The notes beneath the pieces are model-generated. The model was given only the letters and a program-made list of their open reading frames with translations. It had not been told where the DNA came from and made no database searches. A program made the position numbers and the translations under genes. From a bacterium (GTDB lineage: Bacteria > Myxococcota > UBA727 > JAUIJE01), in the NCBI GenBank assembly GCA_030431455.1, contig JAUIJE010000002.1, positions 691,294 to 755,293 on the forward strand: DNA of 64,000 bases, read 5' to 3'. Positions 8,693 to 17,509 of this stretch are shown here, piece by piece (the first letter of the stretch is position 1; every line of letters begins with the position of its first letter).

Positions 8693-9556
8693 ATGTGTCG
8701 CTTCGCTGCCTATCTCGGACCCCCCATCCGCATGAGCGAGCTCCTCACCGAGCCCAGCCAATCGATCATCCACCAGAGCTACCGGGCCCGGGAGTGGCGC
8801 GAGCCGCTCAACGGTGACGGGTTCGGCGTCGGGTGGTACGTGCCCCACCGGGACGAGCCGGTGGTGTTCCGCGAGGTGTCCCCGGCGTGGTCCAGCGTCA
8901 ACCTCCGCAACTTTGCGGAGGCCCTGTACACCGATTGCCTGCTCGCCCACGTCCGGGCCGCGACCCCGGGTCTGCCCGTCCACCAACTGAACTGCCACCC
9001 GTTTCGGTGGGGCCCGCTGTCGTTCATGCACAACGGCGAGCTCGGCGGCTTTCCCGTGTTGCGCCGCAAGATTCTGCAGCAGCTCTCCATGGATTCGTTC
9101 AACTGGGTCAAAGGCTCCACCGACACCGAGCACGTGTTCGCGATGTATCTGGACCGGTTCCGGGCGTTCTCCGAGGTCGACCCCGAGGCCTCCCGGCTGG
9201 ACCTGATGGCCCGCGCGATGCGCACCACCATCGCCGACATCGAAGGCCTCCGGCTGGAGGCCGGCCTCGACGAGCTGTCCCAGCTCAACCTCGTGGTCTG
9301 CGACGGCAAGCGCATCGTGGTGTCCCGCTACGTGAGCGACCCGGGGACCCCGCCCAACACCTTGTACGTGCACCACGGAGGCCGCTACGAGGTCGATGAC
9401 GGGGTGTGCCACATGCGGCCCGCGCCCACCCCGGAGGAGCGCGCGGTGATCGTGGCCTCGGAGCCGTTGTCCGAAGGCCCGGGGTGGCGGGCGGTGCCGG
9501 TCGGGCACCTGGTGCTCGTCGACGAGAACCGCGACGTGCACATCGAGGCCATCTAG
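8693..9556 (+). CDS. Class II glutamine amidotransferase (YafJ/EgtC-like)
   Basis: A 287-residue enzyme beginning MCRFAAYLGPP, so Cys2 becomes the N-terminal nucleophile after Met removal. NGDGFGVGWY, LLAHVRAATPG, NCHPFRWGPLSFMHNGEL and STDTEHVF are the glutamine-binding and oxyanion motifs of Ntn-type class II amidotransferases of the YafJ/EgtC group. It lacks a synthetase domain, so it should hydrolyse glutamine or a gamma-glutamyl compound by itself. Neighbours give no pathway (no egtB or egtD). The start is well fixed by the Cys. Confidence 0.92.
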   Translation: MCRFAAYLGPPIRMSELLTEPSQSIIHQSYRAREWREPLNGDGFGVGWYVPHRDEPVVFREVSPAWSSVNLRNFAEALYTDCLLAHVRAATPGLPVHQLNCHPFRWGPLSFMHNGELGGFPVLRRKILQQLSMDSFNWVKGSTDTEHVFAMYLDRFRAFSEVDPEASRLDLMARAMRTTIADIEGLRLEAGLDELSQLNLVVCDGKRIVVSRYVSDPGTPPNTLYVHHGGRYEVDDGVCHMRPAPTPEERAVIVASEPLSEGPGWRAVPVGHLVLVDENRDVHIEAI

Positions 9557-9587
9557 GGCGGCGCGTCACCCCACGCGGCGGGGCCCG

Positions 9588-10301
9588 CTATTCGCTGAAG
9601 GCGATGACGATCTTGCCCCCCGAGGCCCCGAAGGTCTGGGCTTTGAGGCGCCGGCTCCCGACGGTGAGCGGGGTGAGATCGATCTTGTGCGGGGTGTTGA
9701 GCGCGTACTGGTTCACCGCGTTCTGGATGCGCTTGTTGTGCTGCTTGCCATATTTTTTCAGGCTGACCTTGGAGGCCTTGCCGGTGAAGATCATGTCCCC
9801 GCGTGCGTCGATGTCGACGGTGCCGGTGAGGTTCATGCTCAGGCCTTTGGTCAGGCCGGCGATGATCTCCTTGGCCATCGATGTGCCCCCCGCGATGCCC
9901 TGGACTTTGAGCTTCTGGCCTCGGCCGGACACGGTGAGGCTCACGCCCTTCGAGGAGACCTTGATGCTGGAGATGCGCTCGATGCGGATGGTTCCGGACA
10001 CCAGGTTGTGCAGCCGAGACGCGGGGAACGAAAACGGCGTCGCGCCCTTGAGGGCCTTTTCCAGGTCACGCGGGCTGATGGTCGCCACCGCCAACGGGGT
10101 GTTGGCGGAGGCGGCGAGGATTTCCTGGTGGTTTTTTTCGGCCGCCTTCAGCACCGCCCGTTGTTTTTTGAGCTGCGAGACCTGGGCCTTCAACTCCTTG
10201 ATGCGGTCTTCATTGGCATTGCCAAAGAAGGGGCAGCAGGCCCCGCAGGTGAGCAAGACCAACAGGCAGACGGACACGATTCCGGGTCGGGTCTGCATCA
10301 T
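9588..10301 (-). CDS. Lipoprotein of unknown function with coiled-coil N-terminus
   Basis: A 237-residue protein with a signal peptide and Cys cluster LLTCGACC; the first Cys in a good lipobox is probably lipidated. Residues about 35-60 are a short coiled coil. The rest alternates short beta strands rich in Gly/Lys/Ser (SGTIRIERISSIKVSSKGVS, LTGTVDIDARGDMIFTGK), which suggests a beta-rich lipid-binding or barrel-lining fold. It overlaps the gene upstream (10298-10645) by 4 nt and is translationally coupled to it. No family recognised. Confidence 0.75.
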   Translation of the reverse strand: MMQTRPGIVSVCLLVLLTCGACCPFFGNANEDRIKELKAQVSQLKKQRAVLKAAEKNHQEILAASANTPLAVATISPRDLEKALKGATPFSFPASRLHNLVSGTIRIERISSIKVSSKGVSLTVSGRGQKLKVQGIAGGTSMAKEIIAGLTKGLSMNLTGTVDIDARGDMIFTGKASKVSLKKYGKQHNKRIQNAVNQYALNTPHKIDLTPLTVGSRRLKAQTFGASGGKIVIAFSE

Positions 10302-10645
10302 TTGCTCCGGGAGGTGAGGGTGGCGCCCGGTGCGCCCGCGGGCTGTTCGACGGTGCCGCGCAGCTTTTTGCCCGCGTGTTTGGACGCCCAGCTGTAGGCG
10401 TAGCCAGCGTCGGTGATACCCTGGCTCTTGAATCCAGTGTCATTGCGAATAAGCGGGGCCAACTTCTTCGCCACCTGTCCGCGCGACCGCTTCAAGCGCG
10501 TCTTGAGCCCTTGGATCTCGTGACGCAGGCTGTCGGCCTGCTTTTCCAGACGGGCAATGACCTCTTCGTCGGACTCAGGGGCGCTCGCCCCGGTGCTGCC
10601 GAGCACGCCGACGAGCAACAGCGCCCCTGCCAGAACACGTTTCAT
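10298..10645 (-). CDS. Small secreted coiled-coil protein
   Basis: A 115-residue protein with a clear signal peptide (MKRVLAGALLLVGVLGSTGASA) and a charged coiled coil (EEVIARLEKQADSLRHEIQG). Its stop codon overlaps the start of the following lipoprotein gene, so the two are likely made together and may act as a complex. Function unknown. Confidence 0.72.
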   Translation of the reverse strand: MKRVLAGALLLVGVLGSTGASAPESDEEVIARLEKQADSLRHEIQGLKTRLKRSRGQVAKKLAPLIRNDTGFKSQGITDAGYAYSWASKHAGKKLRGTVEQPAGAPGATLTSRSK

Positions 10646-10840
10646 GTGTGCATCCTCCCCGTGCGATCAACGACGGATAACACGCCCTTGGATTCAACTG
10701 ATCTTCCCGCCCCGGCCGCGTTTCGTGCCGGGCGTGCGCCCGGGGCCGCAGGTGTGCCACGATCACGCCCCCCGCGGGGCCGCACCCGCGTCACTGAAGC
10801 CAGCGCCCGGCCCAGCGTCGGACCCGCAGGAGGTTTGCCC

Positions 10841-11533
10841 ATGAACAAATCCATCCCCTTCGCCCTGCTCGGTGCTTGTGCATTGTTGCTGTTCGCGGCC
10901 CCCGAGGCGGCGGCCCAGCGACGGGCCCGCAACCGGGTCGAGAAGCGACAGAACGCGCAAGAGGCCCAGCGTGAAAAGCGCGCGGTCCAAGACGACCGGC
11001 AGGACCGCGCGACCTTCGCGGGCCTGCTGCGCGAATACGAAGCCGCGGCCAAACAGGCGGACCGGGCCGCGATCAAGCGGCTCGACCTCAGCGCGGTCTC
11101 GCTGCTCGAAGCCGAGGTCAAAGAGGCGCACAAAGAGATCAAGGGCGCGCGCATGGAGCGCAACCAATCCGCCCGCGAGGTCAACGCCAGCACCCGCGAG
11201 GTCAAACGCAACCGGCGCGCGGCCAAGGGGCCGGTGGCGCGCGCCGACGACCGCCGGGACCTGCGCGACGACAAACGCGACGCGGCCGACGACCAAAAGG
11301 ACCTCGGCGTGGCCCAAGGGCGCGCGGGGCGGATGGAGAAGTCCCTCGCGACCTACAAGAAGTTCATGGGCCAGGCCGACGCCAAGGCCCTGGACATCAA
11401 GCTCAAGATTCTGCGGGGCATGGTCTCGGCGCAGGGCGCCCAGGTTCGGCAGGGGCAAGCCGAGCGCGTGGAGTCCAAACAAGAGCGCCGCGAGGACAAA
11501 CGGGAGCGGCGCGAGCCCAAGCGGCGCCGCTGA
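10841..11533 (+). CDS. Secreted, highly charged coiled-coil protein
   Basis: A 230-residue protein with a signal peptide (MNKSIPFALLGACALLLFAA) and then an almost continuous charged helix rich in Arg, Lys, Asp, Glu and Gln (KREDKRERREPKRRR type at the C-end). Start ATG 10841 is preceded by a perfect AGGAGG with good spacing. The composition resembles periplasmic scaffold or stress proteins, but no family can be named. Low-complexity charge pattern rather than a catalytic fold. Confidence 0.8.
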   Translation: MNKSIPFALLGACALLLFAAPEAAAQRRARNRVEKRQNAQEAQREKRAVQDDRQDRATFAGLLREYEAAAKQADRAAIKRLDLSAVSLLEAEVKEAHKEIKGARMERNQSAREVNASTREVKRNRRAAKGPVARADDRRDLRDDKRDAADDQKDLGVAQGRAGRMEKSLATYKKFMGQADAKALDIKLKILRGMVSAQGAQVRQGQAERVESKQERREDKRERREPKRRR

Positions 11534-11593
11534 CCCGCCCACGACGTAGGCCCCGCCGTAGGCCTGCGGGCCGCGGCGGGGTAGAATGTTTTT

Positions 11594-12466
11594 GTGTGGG
11601 TGGCGCGCGTCCTGGGGCCCTGGCTCGCGCTCGGCTTGGCCGGGTGCTCGTTCTTTTTTGGTCCACGGGACGTGGGCGATGCCGGTCGGCCCCCCGTCGA
11701 CGCGGCCGGTGCCCGGGACGGGGGGGCCCGCGACGCGGGTGACCGGGACGCGAGCGGGCTCGACGTCGACCCAAAAGACGTCGCGGACATGATCGTCGAT
11801 GCCCAGTCGTTGGACACCGGGGTGTTCGACGTGGACGTGCCCGACGTGCACATCCCCGACGTGGACGTGCCCGACGTGGATCCGCCCGATGTGGACATCC
11901 CCGACGTGCCGTTGCCGGACGTGGACGCCCCCGATGTGGACCCTCCGTTTGCGTGTGAGCTCGTGTTCCCCTTTCACCCTGTGTGCGGTACCGCACCGGA
12001 CGCCTGCGAGGTCGTGGCCAACAGCGACGACAACGAAGACTGCACCAGCCTGTGCGCGGCCGCGGGCATGTTCTGCGCGCAGGGCGAATGGGACCCCAAC
12101 GACTGCCCGAGTTTCCCCGAGACGCTCACCGGTTGTTTGACCCCGTGGGAAAACGGCACCCTCACCGTGGGCAGCCCCAACTGGCAGCTGACCTGCACCT
12201 GCACGGTGGCGCCCCAGCCGCCGATCGACACCTGCCCCCCCCACCCCGACGGCCAGGTCACCGACTGCGAAAACCGCCCCGACGGGTGCGGCTACGGCGC
12301 GGTGGGCAGCAAGACCTGCGACAACGTCTGCGACGCGGTCGGGCTCCCCTGTCTCACCGCCTACGCCGCCAACACCCCGGGGTGCGACCCCGAGCTGGAG
12401 CCGGGCGCCGAGCACAACTGCAACGTCAGCCAGAGCGACCACTATTGCCTGTGTGGGCCCCCGTAG
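11594..12466 (+). CDS. Stalk lipoprotein with Pro-Asp-Val-Asp repeats and Cys-rich head
   Basis: A 290-residue lipoprotein (lipobox ALGLAGC) starting at GTG 11594. Residues about 30-60 are Asp/Ala/Gly-rich, residues about 75-117 are a repeat of PDV-D-(V/I/P)P units, and the remainder is a Cys-rich head with about twenty cysteines in CxxxC-like spacing, probably disulphide-bonded. The organisation (lipid anchor, acidic extended stalk, Cys-rich domain) is shared with the lipoproteins at 30.8 kb and 35.9-37.9 kb. A GC hairpin at about 11551-11581 lies just before the start. Probably exposed on the cell surface. Confidence 0.82.
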   Translation: MWVARVLGPWLALGLAGCSFFFGPRDVGDAGRPPVDAAGARDGGARDAGDRDASGLDVDPKDVADMIVDAQSLDTGVFDVDVPDVHIPDVDVPDVDPPDVDIPDVPLPDVDAPDVDPPFACELVFPFHPVCGTAPDACEVVANSDDNEDCTSLCAAAGMFCAQGEWDPNDCPSFPETLTGCLTPWENGTLTVGSPNWQLTCTCTVAPQPPIDTCPPHPDGQVTDCENRPDGCGYGAVGSKTCDNVCDAVGLPCLTAYAANTPGCDPELEPGAEHNCNVSQSDHYCLCGPP

Positions 12467-12754
12467 CGGGCGGGGATCTCCACAAGCGTTTGATTCTGAA
12501 TGGTTTTTTGTCCGCGGCGCAACGGCGGGTCGGCCGCTCCGGATCCACTCAGAGGGGCCGATCCGTGGCGCGCCGGAGCCAGCGGTCGGGTACCAGTGTG
12601 GCGGTCACCCGCGGGGCGGGGGACGGGGGGCGTTTGCCCTTCGGGGGACCGCGGCGGTGGTGGGGGCGGGCCCTCGGGGAAGGTCTCATAACCTACTAAA
12701 AAATAAGGCTTTTTCAGGGGTGGCGAGGCCGCGGGAAAAAGTCAGGATCCCACC
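12467..12754. other. Intergenic region before groES, no gene seen
   Basis: No coding frame or RNA gene is evident. The segment is G-rich in its second half (runs of five or six Gs near 12610-12670) and turns AT-richer just before the groES promoter region. Confidence 0.55.
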
Positions 12755-12782
12755 TTTACGGCCGGTTTGAGAGGTCTATTGA
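12755..12782 (+). promoter_or_regulatory. Possible sigma-70-type promoter of groES-groEL
   Basis: TTTACG (12755-12760) and TATTGA (12777-12782) are 16 bp apart and lie directly upstream of the CIRCE element, where a housekeeping promoter is expected. The match to consensus is only fair. Confidence 0.4.
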
Positions 12783-12784
12783 TG

Positions 12785-12811
12785 TTGGCACTCTCCGCGT
12801 ACGAGTGCCAA
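12785..12811 (+). promoter_or_regulatory. CIRCE operator (HrcA binding site)
   Basis: TTGGCACTC, nine bases, GAGTGCCAA: a perfect 9-9-9 inverted repeat matching the CIRCE consensus with one symmetric change. It lies 57 bp upstream of groES. HrcA should bind it and repress groES-groEL until heat shock. No hrcA gene lies in the window. Confidence 0.97.
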
Positions 12812-12868
12812 ATACACGCACCTACACGCGGGGCCCCACTTATTCGGCGCAAAGCCACGAGGTCCCAG

Positions 12869-13156
12869 ATGAAACTCAAGCCGCTCAACGATCGCATCCT
12901 CATCCAACGCATCACCGGCGAAGAGAAGACCGCCGGGGGCATCATCATCCCCGACAACGCCAAAGAAAAGCCGATGGAAGGCAAAGTCGTGGCCGTGGGC
13001 ACCGGCAAGATCCTCGACAACGGCAAGGTCCAAGCCCTCGAGGTCAAAGAAGGCGACGTGGTGTTCTTCCGCAAGTACGCGGGCACCGAAGTCACCATCG
13101 ACGGCAAAGAGCACCTGATCATGCGCGAAGAAGAAGTCCTCGCCATCCGCGGCTGA
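12869..13156 (+). CDS. groES: Co-chaperonin GroES
   Basis: A 95-residue protein with the whole GroES pattern: [14 protein letters not shown], the mobile loop [42 protein letters not shown] and the end [11 protein letters not shown]. It forms the heptameric lid of GroEL and folds cytosolic proteins in an ATP-driven cycle. Start ATG 12869 lies downstream of CIRCE; groEL follows after 51 bp in the same operon. Confidence 0.98.
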   Translation: MKLKPLNDRILIQRITGEEKTAGGIIIPDNAKEKPMEGKVVAVGTGKILDNGKVQALEVKEGDVVFFRKYAGTEVTIDGKEHLIMREEEVLAIRG

Positions 13157-13189
13157 GTTCTTCCCTCGTCTTCATCAGCTATTCACTGA

Positions 13190-14839
<1,650 letters not shown>

Positions 14840-14844
14840 TTCAT

Positions 14845-14867
14845 GCGGGGGGAGTTCCTCCCCCCGC
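14845..14867 (+). terminator. GC hairpin just after groEL
   Basis: GCGGGGGGA and TCCCCCCGC form a 9-bp stem with a 5-nt loop six bases after the groEL stop. There is no T-run, so it may stabilise the mRNA 3' end or attenuate rather than terminate fully. Confidence 0.5.
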
Positions 14868-14920
14868 CCCGTTCGCGCGCGCGAGCGCTCACGGGGCCCC
14901 ACCCCCGAGTCGGCGCGCCA

Positions 14921-15060
14921 GGGGCCTCCGGCCCGTCGCGCCGGGTCGTATGCAGAGGCATACGACGAGCAGCAGGCGTCCTTGCCCGATCGGGCTCGGT
15001 ACGATTGTCTGAAAACGCCCCGCGAGAGCGGGGCGTTTGTTTTATATGATGGATAGCTGA
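14921..15060 (+). repeat. Tandem 140-bp unit, copy 1
   Basis: First of three adjacent copies of a 139-140 bp unit. It contains a perfect hairpin GTCGTATGC-AGAG-GCATACGAC (14945-14966) and, about 50 bp on, an intrinsic terminator. It differs from copy 2 at only about five positions. There is no open frame shared by the copies and no CRISPR-like spacer. Confidence 0.95.
15012..15043 (+). terminator. Intrinsic terminator in tandem unit 1
   Basis: AAAA, then CGCCCCGC-GAGA-GCGGGGCG (8-bp stem closed by a GNRA-type tetraloop) and TTTGTTTT. Confidence 0.93.
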
Positions 15061-15200
15061 GGGGCCTCCGGCCCGTCGCGCCGGGTCGTATGCAGAGGCA
15101 TACGACGAGCAGCTGGCGTCCTTGCCGGATCGGGCTCGGTACGATTGTCTGAAAACGCCCCGCGAGAGCGGGGCGTTTGTTTTATATCATGGATAGCTTC
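15061..15200 (+). repeat. Tandem 140-bp unit, copy 2
   Basis: Second copy, exactly 140 bp after the first. It carries the same hairpin (15085-15106) and terminator. Changes against copy 1 are single bases scattered outside the stems. Confidence 0.95.
15152..15183 (+). terminator. Intrinsic terminator in tandem unit 2
   Basis: Identical stem, GAGA loop and TTTGTTTT tail to copy 1. Confidence 0.93.
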
Positions 15201-15336
15201 GGGGCTGCGGCGCGTCGCGCCGGGTCGTATGCAGAGGCACACGACGAGCAGCAGGCGTCCTTGCCGGATCGGGCTCGGTACGATTGTCTGAAAACGCCCC
15301 GCGAGAGCGGGGCGTCTTGTTTACATGATGGAAAGC
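15201..15336 (+). repeat. Tandem 140-bp unit, copy 3
   Basis: Third copy, slightly diverged at both ends. The first hairpin (15224-15245) has one change that opens one base pair (GCATACGAC becomes GCACACGAC). The terminator stem is unchanged. Confidence 0.93.
15291..15322 (+). terminator. Intrinsic terminator in tandem unit 3
   Basis: Same 8-bp stem and GAGA loop as the other copies, with the tail changed to TCTTGTTT. Confidence 0.88.
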
Positions 15337-15363
15337 GTTTGGGCGTGTTCGGCGGGGGCTGCG

Positions 15364-15957
15364 TCAGCAGCAGGGCGCGTCTTGGCCTTTGGGGGTGCAG
15401 GATGTGAGCTTGCCGCGCGCGTCTTGTTCAAACGCGCAGCAGCCCTCGAGCAGGGCGCGCAGCTTTTTGCGGCCTCGCTGTACGCGGCTTTTGAGCGTCG
15501 AGAGCGGGACGCCCAACCGGGCCGCGGCTTCGCGTTGGGTCAGGCCCTCGAGCTCCACCAGGCGCAGGGCGTCGCGGCTCTCGGCCGGGAGCTGGGCGAT
15601 GAACCAGGGCAGGGTGCGCGCCACCACCGCCCAGGTTTCGTCGTCGACCGCGCCGGTCTCGTGGGCCTCGTCCTCGTCGGACGGGAGGTGGGCGAGGCGC
15701 TGCTCGAGGCGTTGCGCGCTCTGTTCGCTGCGGTGGGCGTCCACGATCAGCCGGCGCACGATTTGGTAGAGCCAGGCCCGCGGGTTGTCCGGCACCGTGC
15801 CGTCAGCGAGCGCGCGGTGGGCCCGCAAAAACGCGGTCTGCACCAGGTCCTGGGCCGCGGCCGCGGGCAGGCCACGGCTCTTGGCAAAGCGCACGAGCTC
15901 GTCGGAAAAGCGTCGCCACAGGGTGCTCACATCGAGGGTCGGCGCGTCGCCATCCAT
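15364..15957 (-). CDS. ECF sigma factor with Cys-rich C-terminal tail (CorE/SigZ-like)
   Basis: A 197-residue sigma factor: region 2 (RFAKSRGLPAAAAQDLVQTA, AFLRAHRALADG, PRAWLYQIVRRLIVDAHRSE) and region 4 (LPAESRDALRLVELEGLTQR, EAAARLGVPLSTLKSRVQRG). After region 4 comes a tail of about 30 residues with five cysteines: GCCAFEQDARGK, then TSC, and PCC at the end. Such Cys-rich tails mark CorE-type ECF sigma factors, which sense metals directly without an anti-sigma partner; none is encoded here. I choose ATG 15957 because AGGAGG lies just upstream; ATG 16002 would start inside the palindromic promoter. Divergent to arsI, which it probably controls together with itself. Confidence 0.9.
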   Translation of the reverse strand: MDGDAPTLDVSTLWRRFSDELVRFAKSRGLPAAAAQDLVQTAFLRAHRALADGTVPDNPRAWLYQIVRRLIVDAHRSEQSAQRLEQRLAHLPSDEDEAHETGAVDDETWAVVARTLPWFIAQLPAESRDALRLVELEGLTQREAAARLGVPLSTLKSRVQRGRKKLRALLEGCCAFEQDARGKLTSCTPKGQDAPCC

Positions 15958-15971
15958 GCGTCCTCCTGCCC

Positions 15972-16043
15972 AGAAGACGGACGCGGTCGCAAAGGGACGC
16001 ACCTAGATGTGGGTGCGTCCCCGCGCGGGTGGGTCCGTCTTCT
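15972..16043. promoter_or_regulatory. Symmetric divergent promoter/operator between the ECF sigma gene and arsI
   Basis: Two nested inverted repeats share one centre (16007/16008). The inner arms are GGGACGCACC (15994-16003) and GGTGCGTCCC (16012-16021); the outer arms are AGAAGACGGAC (15972-15982) and GTCCGTCTTCT (16033-16043), with exactly 11 bp between inner and outer arm on each side. Read outward, each strand carries GGTGCGTCCC-N11-GTCCGTCTTC, in the right place for a -35/-10 pair with an ECF-like CGTC core. It lies upstream of the start codon of each gene. Assigning the CorE-like sigma to it is an inference; a repressor operator is the alternative. Confidence 0.75.
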
Positions 16044-16067
16044 TCATACCAACCCACAGGAGAATCC

Positions 16068-16538
16068 ATGCGGTTTCACACCAATCTGCCCGTGCACGAC
16101 ATCGAGCGAACCATCGCGTTTTATCGCGTGCTGTTCGACACTGAGCCGGTCAAGGTCAAGAGCGACTACGCGAAGTTTTTGCCCCCGGGCCTCGACCTCA
16201 ACATCTCGTTTCACCAGAGCGCCAACGGCCCGGGGCACTTGGCCGACCTGCACCTCGGGGTCGAGCTTCCGGACCAGGCCGCGGTGGACCAAGCCCACCG
16301 GCGGCTGGCCGACGCCGGTCTCATCACCATCGAGCGGGAGACCGCGATCTGTTGCTACGCCAACCAAGACAAGTTCTGGGTGAGCGACCCCAATGGATAT
16401 GCATGGGAGCTGTACACCCTGCTCGAAGACACCGAGCAGAAGATCGAACCATCCTCCTGCTGCGCCCCCGAACCGGCCGCGGCCGGGGTCGTCGACGACA
16501 GGGCGGCCAAGACAGACTCCGCGTCCTGTTGTGGGTGA
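16068..16538 (+). CDS. arsI: ArsI/CadI-family C-As lyase
   Basis: A 156-residue member of the vicinal-oxygen-chelate (glyoxalase-fold) superfamily. It has MRFHTNLPVHDIERTIAFY at the start, HLADLHLGVEL, the vicinal cysteines C95-C96 in ICCYANQDKFWV and SDPNGYAWELYTLL. This is the ArsI/CadI pattern: Fe(II)-dependent cleavage of the carbon-arsenic bond of trivalent organoarsenicals, the cysteine pair binding As(III). Two more Cys pairs sit near the C-end (SSCCAPE, ASCCG), as in many ArsI/CadI proteins. AGGAG precedes ATG 16068. Expression is probably driven by the ECF sigma factor encoded divergently. Confidence 0.93.
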   Translation: MRFHTNLPVHDIERTIAFYRVLFDTEPVKVKSDYAKFLPPGLDLNISFHQSANGPGHLADLHLGVELPDQAAVDQAHRRLADAGLITIERETAICCYANQDKFWVSDPNGYAWELYTLLEDTEQKIEPSSCCAPEPAAAGVVDDRAAKTDSASCCG

Positions 16539-16549
16539 ACGCTTCGCGC

Positions 16550-16594
16550 AAAAAAAAAGCAGCCCGGTCGTCGGGAGACGCCGGGCCGCTTTTG
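16550..16594. terminator. Bidirectional terminator between arsI and the convergent lipoprotein gene
   Basis: Nine As, GC, an A/C mismatch, then GCCCGG pairing with CCGGGC around a 13-nt loop, and a T-run. Read on the other strand it has a nine-T tail, so it can serve both convergent genes. Confidence 0.88.
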
Positions 16595-16618
16595 TGAGCG
16601 GGGCCGCGAACGCGCGGG

Positions 16619-17509
16619 TCAGCCGCCGATGAGGAAGTTCTGGATCACCCGGGGGTCGGGCTGCGGGTGGTTGCGGCCTTCGAGGTCGAACAGGCCCGAA
16701 AACGGAATGCCACTGGGCACGAAGAAGATGTTCTGGCTGGCTCCGTCGCTGTACTCGAAATCCCATTCGGAGCCCACCGCGTCGTTGGCTTCGACCTTGG
16801 TGAGCCGGCCGTCGTCCCCGTAGGTGAGCTCGTAGTCGATGCCCGACTCGCTCTCGGCTTCGACCAAGCGGCCCTCGTCGCTGTACTTGAACTCCGACTG
16901 GCCTTCGGTCTCGCCACCGAAGATGTCCGTGGAGATCCGCTCGATGTCCGCGATGTAGCCGTTGTCGTTGTAGTTGACGGTGTAGTCGTCGCTGGATTCC
17001 GGGCTCGAGCCCGCCACCCGGGTCTCGGTCACTTTTTCCCACTCAGAGACATTGGTGCCGTCTTCGTAGGTGTAGTTGGTGGTGGAATCGAACGAGAGCA
17101 GCCCGAGGTCCAGGGAGTTCTCCTCGCGGACCATTTGGCCGTTGTCGTTGTAGGTGTAGACGGTGAGGTCGTCCCCATCGCCGTCAAACTCCTTGGACAC
17201 CACTTGGCCGTTTTCCCAGAGGTAGGTGTACTCGATCTCGTCGCCGTCGACGTCCTCGTAGGTCACCCGCCGCACGTTGCCATCGTCCCCGTAGGTGAGG
17301 GTGGTGGTGCCGATGACGTCGCCGGTGTTGTTGGTGCGGGTGACTTCGGACAGCCGCCCTTGGTCATCGTATTCCGCGGCCCATTCCTCTTCGTAGCTGC
17401 CCTGATCGAGCAGCACCTTGGAGAGGGCCGCGGTGGAGCGGCCGCCACAGGCACACAGGGCCAGGGACAGGGCGGTGAGGGCGACGAGGGACAGGGCTTG
17501 GCGGTTCAT
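16619..17509 (-). CDS. Lipoprotein with degenerate YD (RHS-like) repeats
   Basis: A 296-residue lipoprotein starting at ATG 17509 (MNRQALSLVALTAL, lipobox ALCAC). The mature part is a row of about nine short beta units such as YDDQGRLSEVTRTN, YGDDGNVRRVTYED, YNDNGQMVREEN and YSDEGRLVEAES, which are YD repeats of the RHS/teneurin type. In RHS proteins such repeats form a long beta spiral; nine units are too few for a closed toxin shell, and there is no toxin domain here. Longer upstream frames lack a signal sequence and are rejected as starts. Confidence 0.85.
   Translation of the reverse strand: MNRQALSLVALTALSLALCACGGRSTAALSKVLLDQGSYEEEWAAEYDDQGRLSEVTRTNNTGDVIGTTTLTYGDDGNVRRVTYEDVDGDEIEYTYLWENGQVVSKEFDGDGDDLTVYTYNDNGQMVREENSLDLGLLSFDSTTNYTYEDGTNVSEWEKVTETRVAGSSPESSDDYTVNYNDNGYIADIERISTDIFGGETEGQSEFKYSDEGRLVEAESESGIDYELTYGDDGRLTKVEANDAVGSEWDFEYSDGASQNIFFVPSGIPFSGLFDLEGRNHPQPDPRVIQNFLIGG

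Noticed and set aside
14921-15336. CRISPR array
   Set aside because: Three direct copies of 140 bp with no spacers and no cas genes; each unit ends in an intrinsic terminator.
15958-16002. Start of the ECF sigma factor at ATG 16002
   Set aside because: It would place the start inside the inner arm of the promoter palindrome; AGGAGG points to ATG 15957.
16029-16067. Longer N-terminus for ArsI
   Set aside because: Upstream residues overlap the symmetric promoter; AGGAG fixes ATG 16068.
16619-17509. RHS toxin core
   Set aside because: Only about nine YD units, a lipobox and no C-terminal toxin domain; called a YD-repeat lipoprotein.
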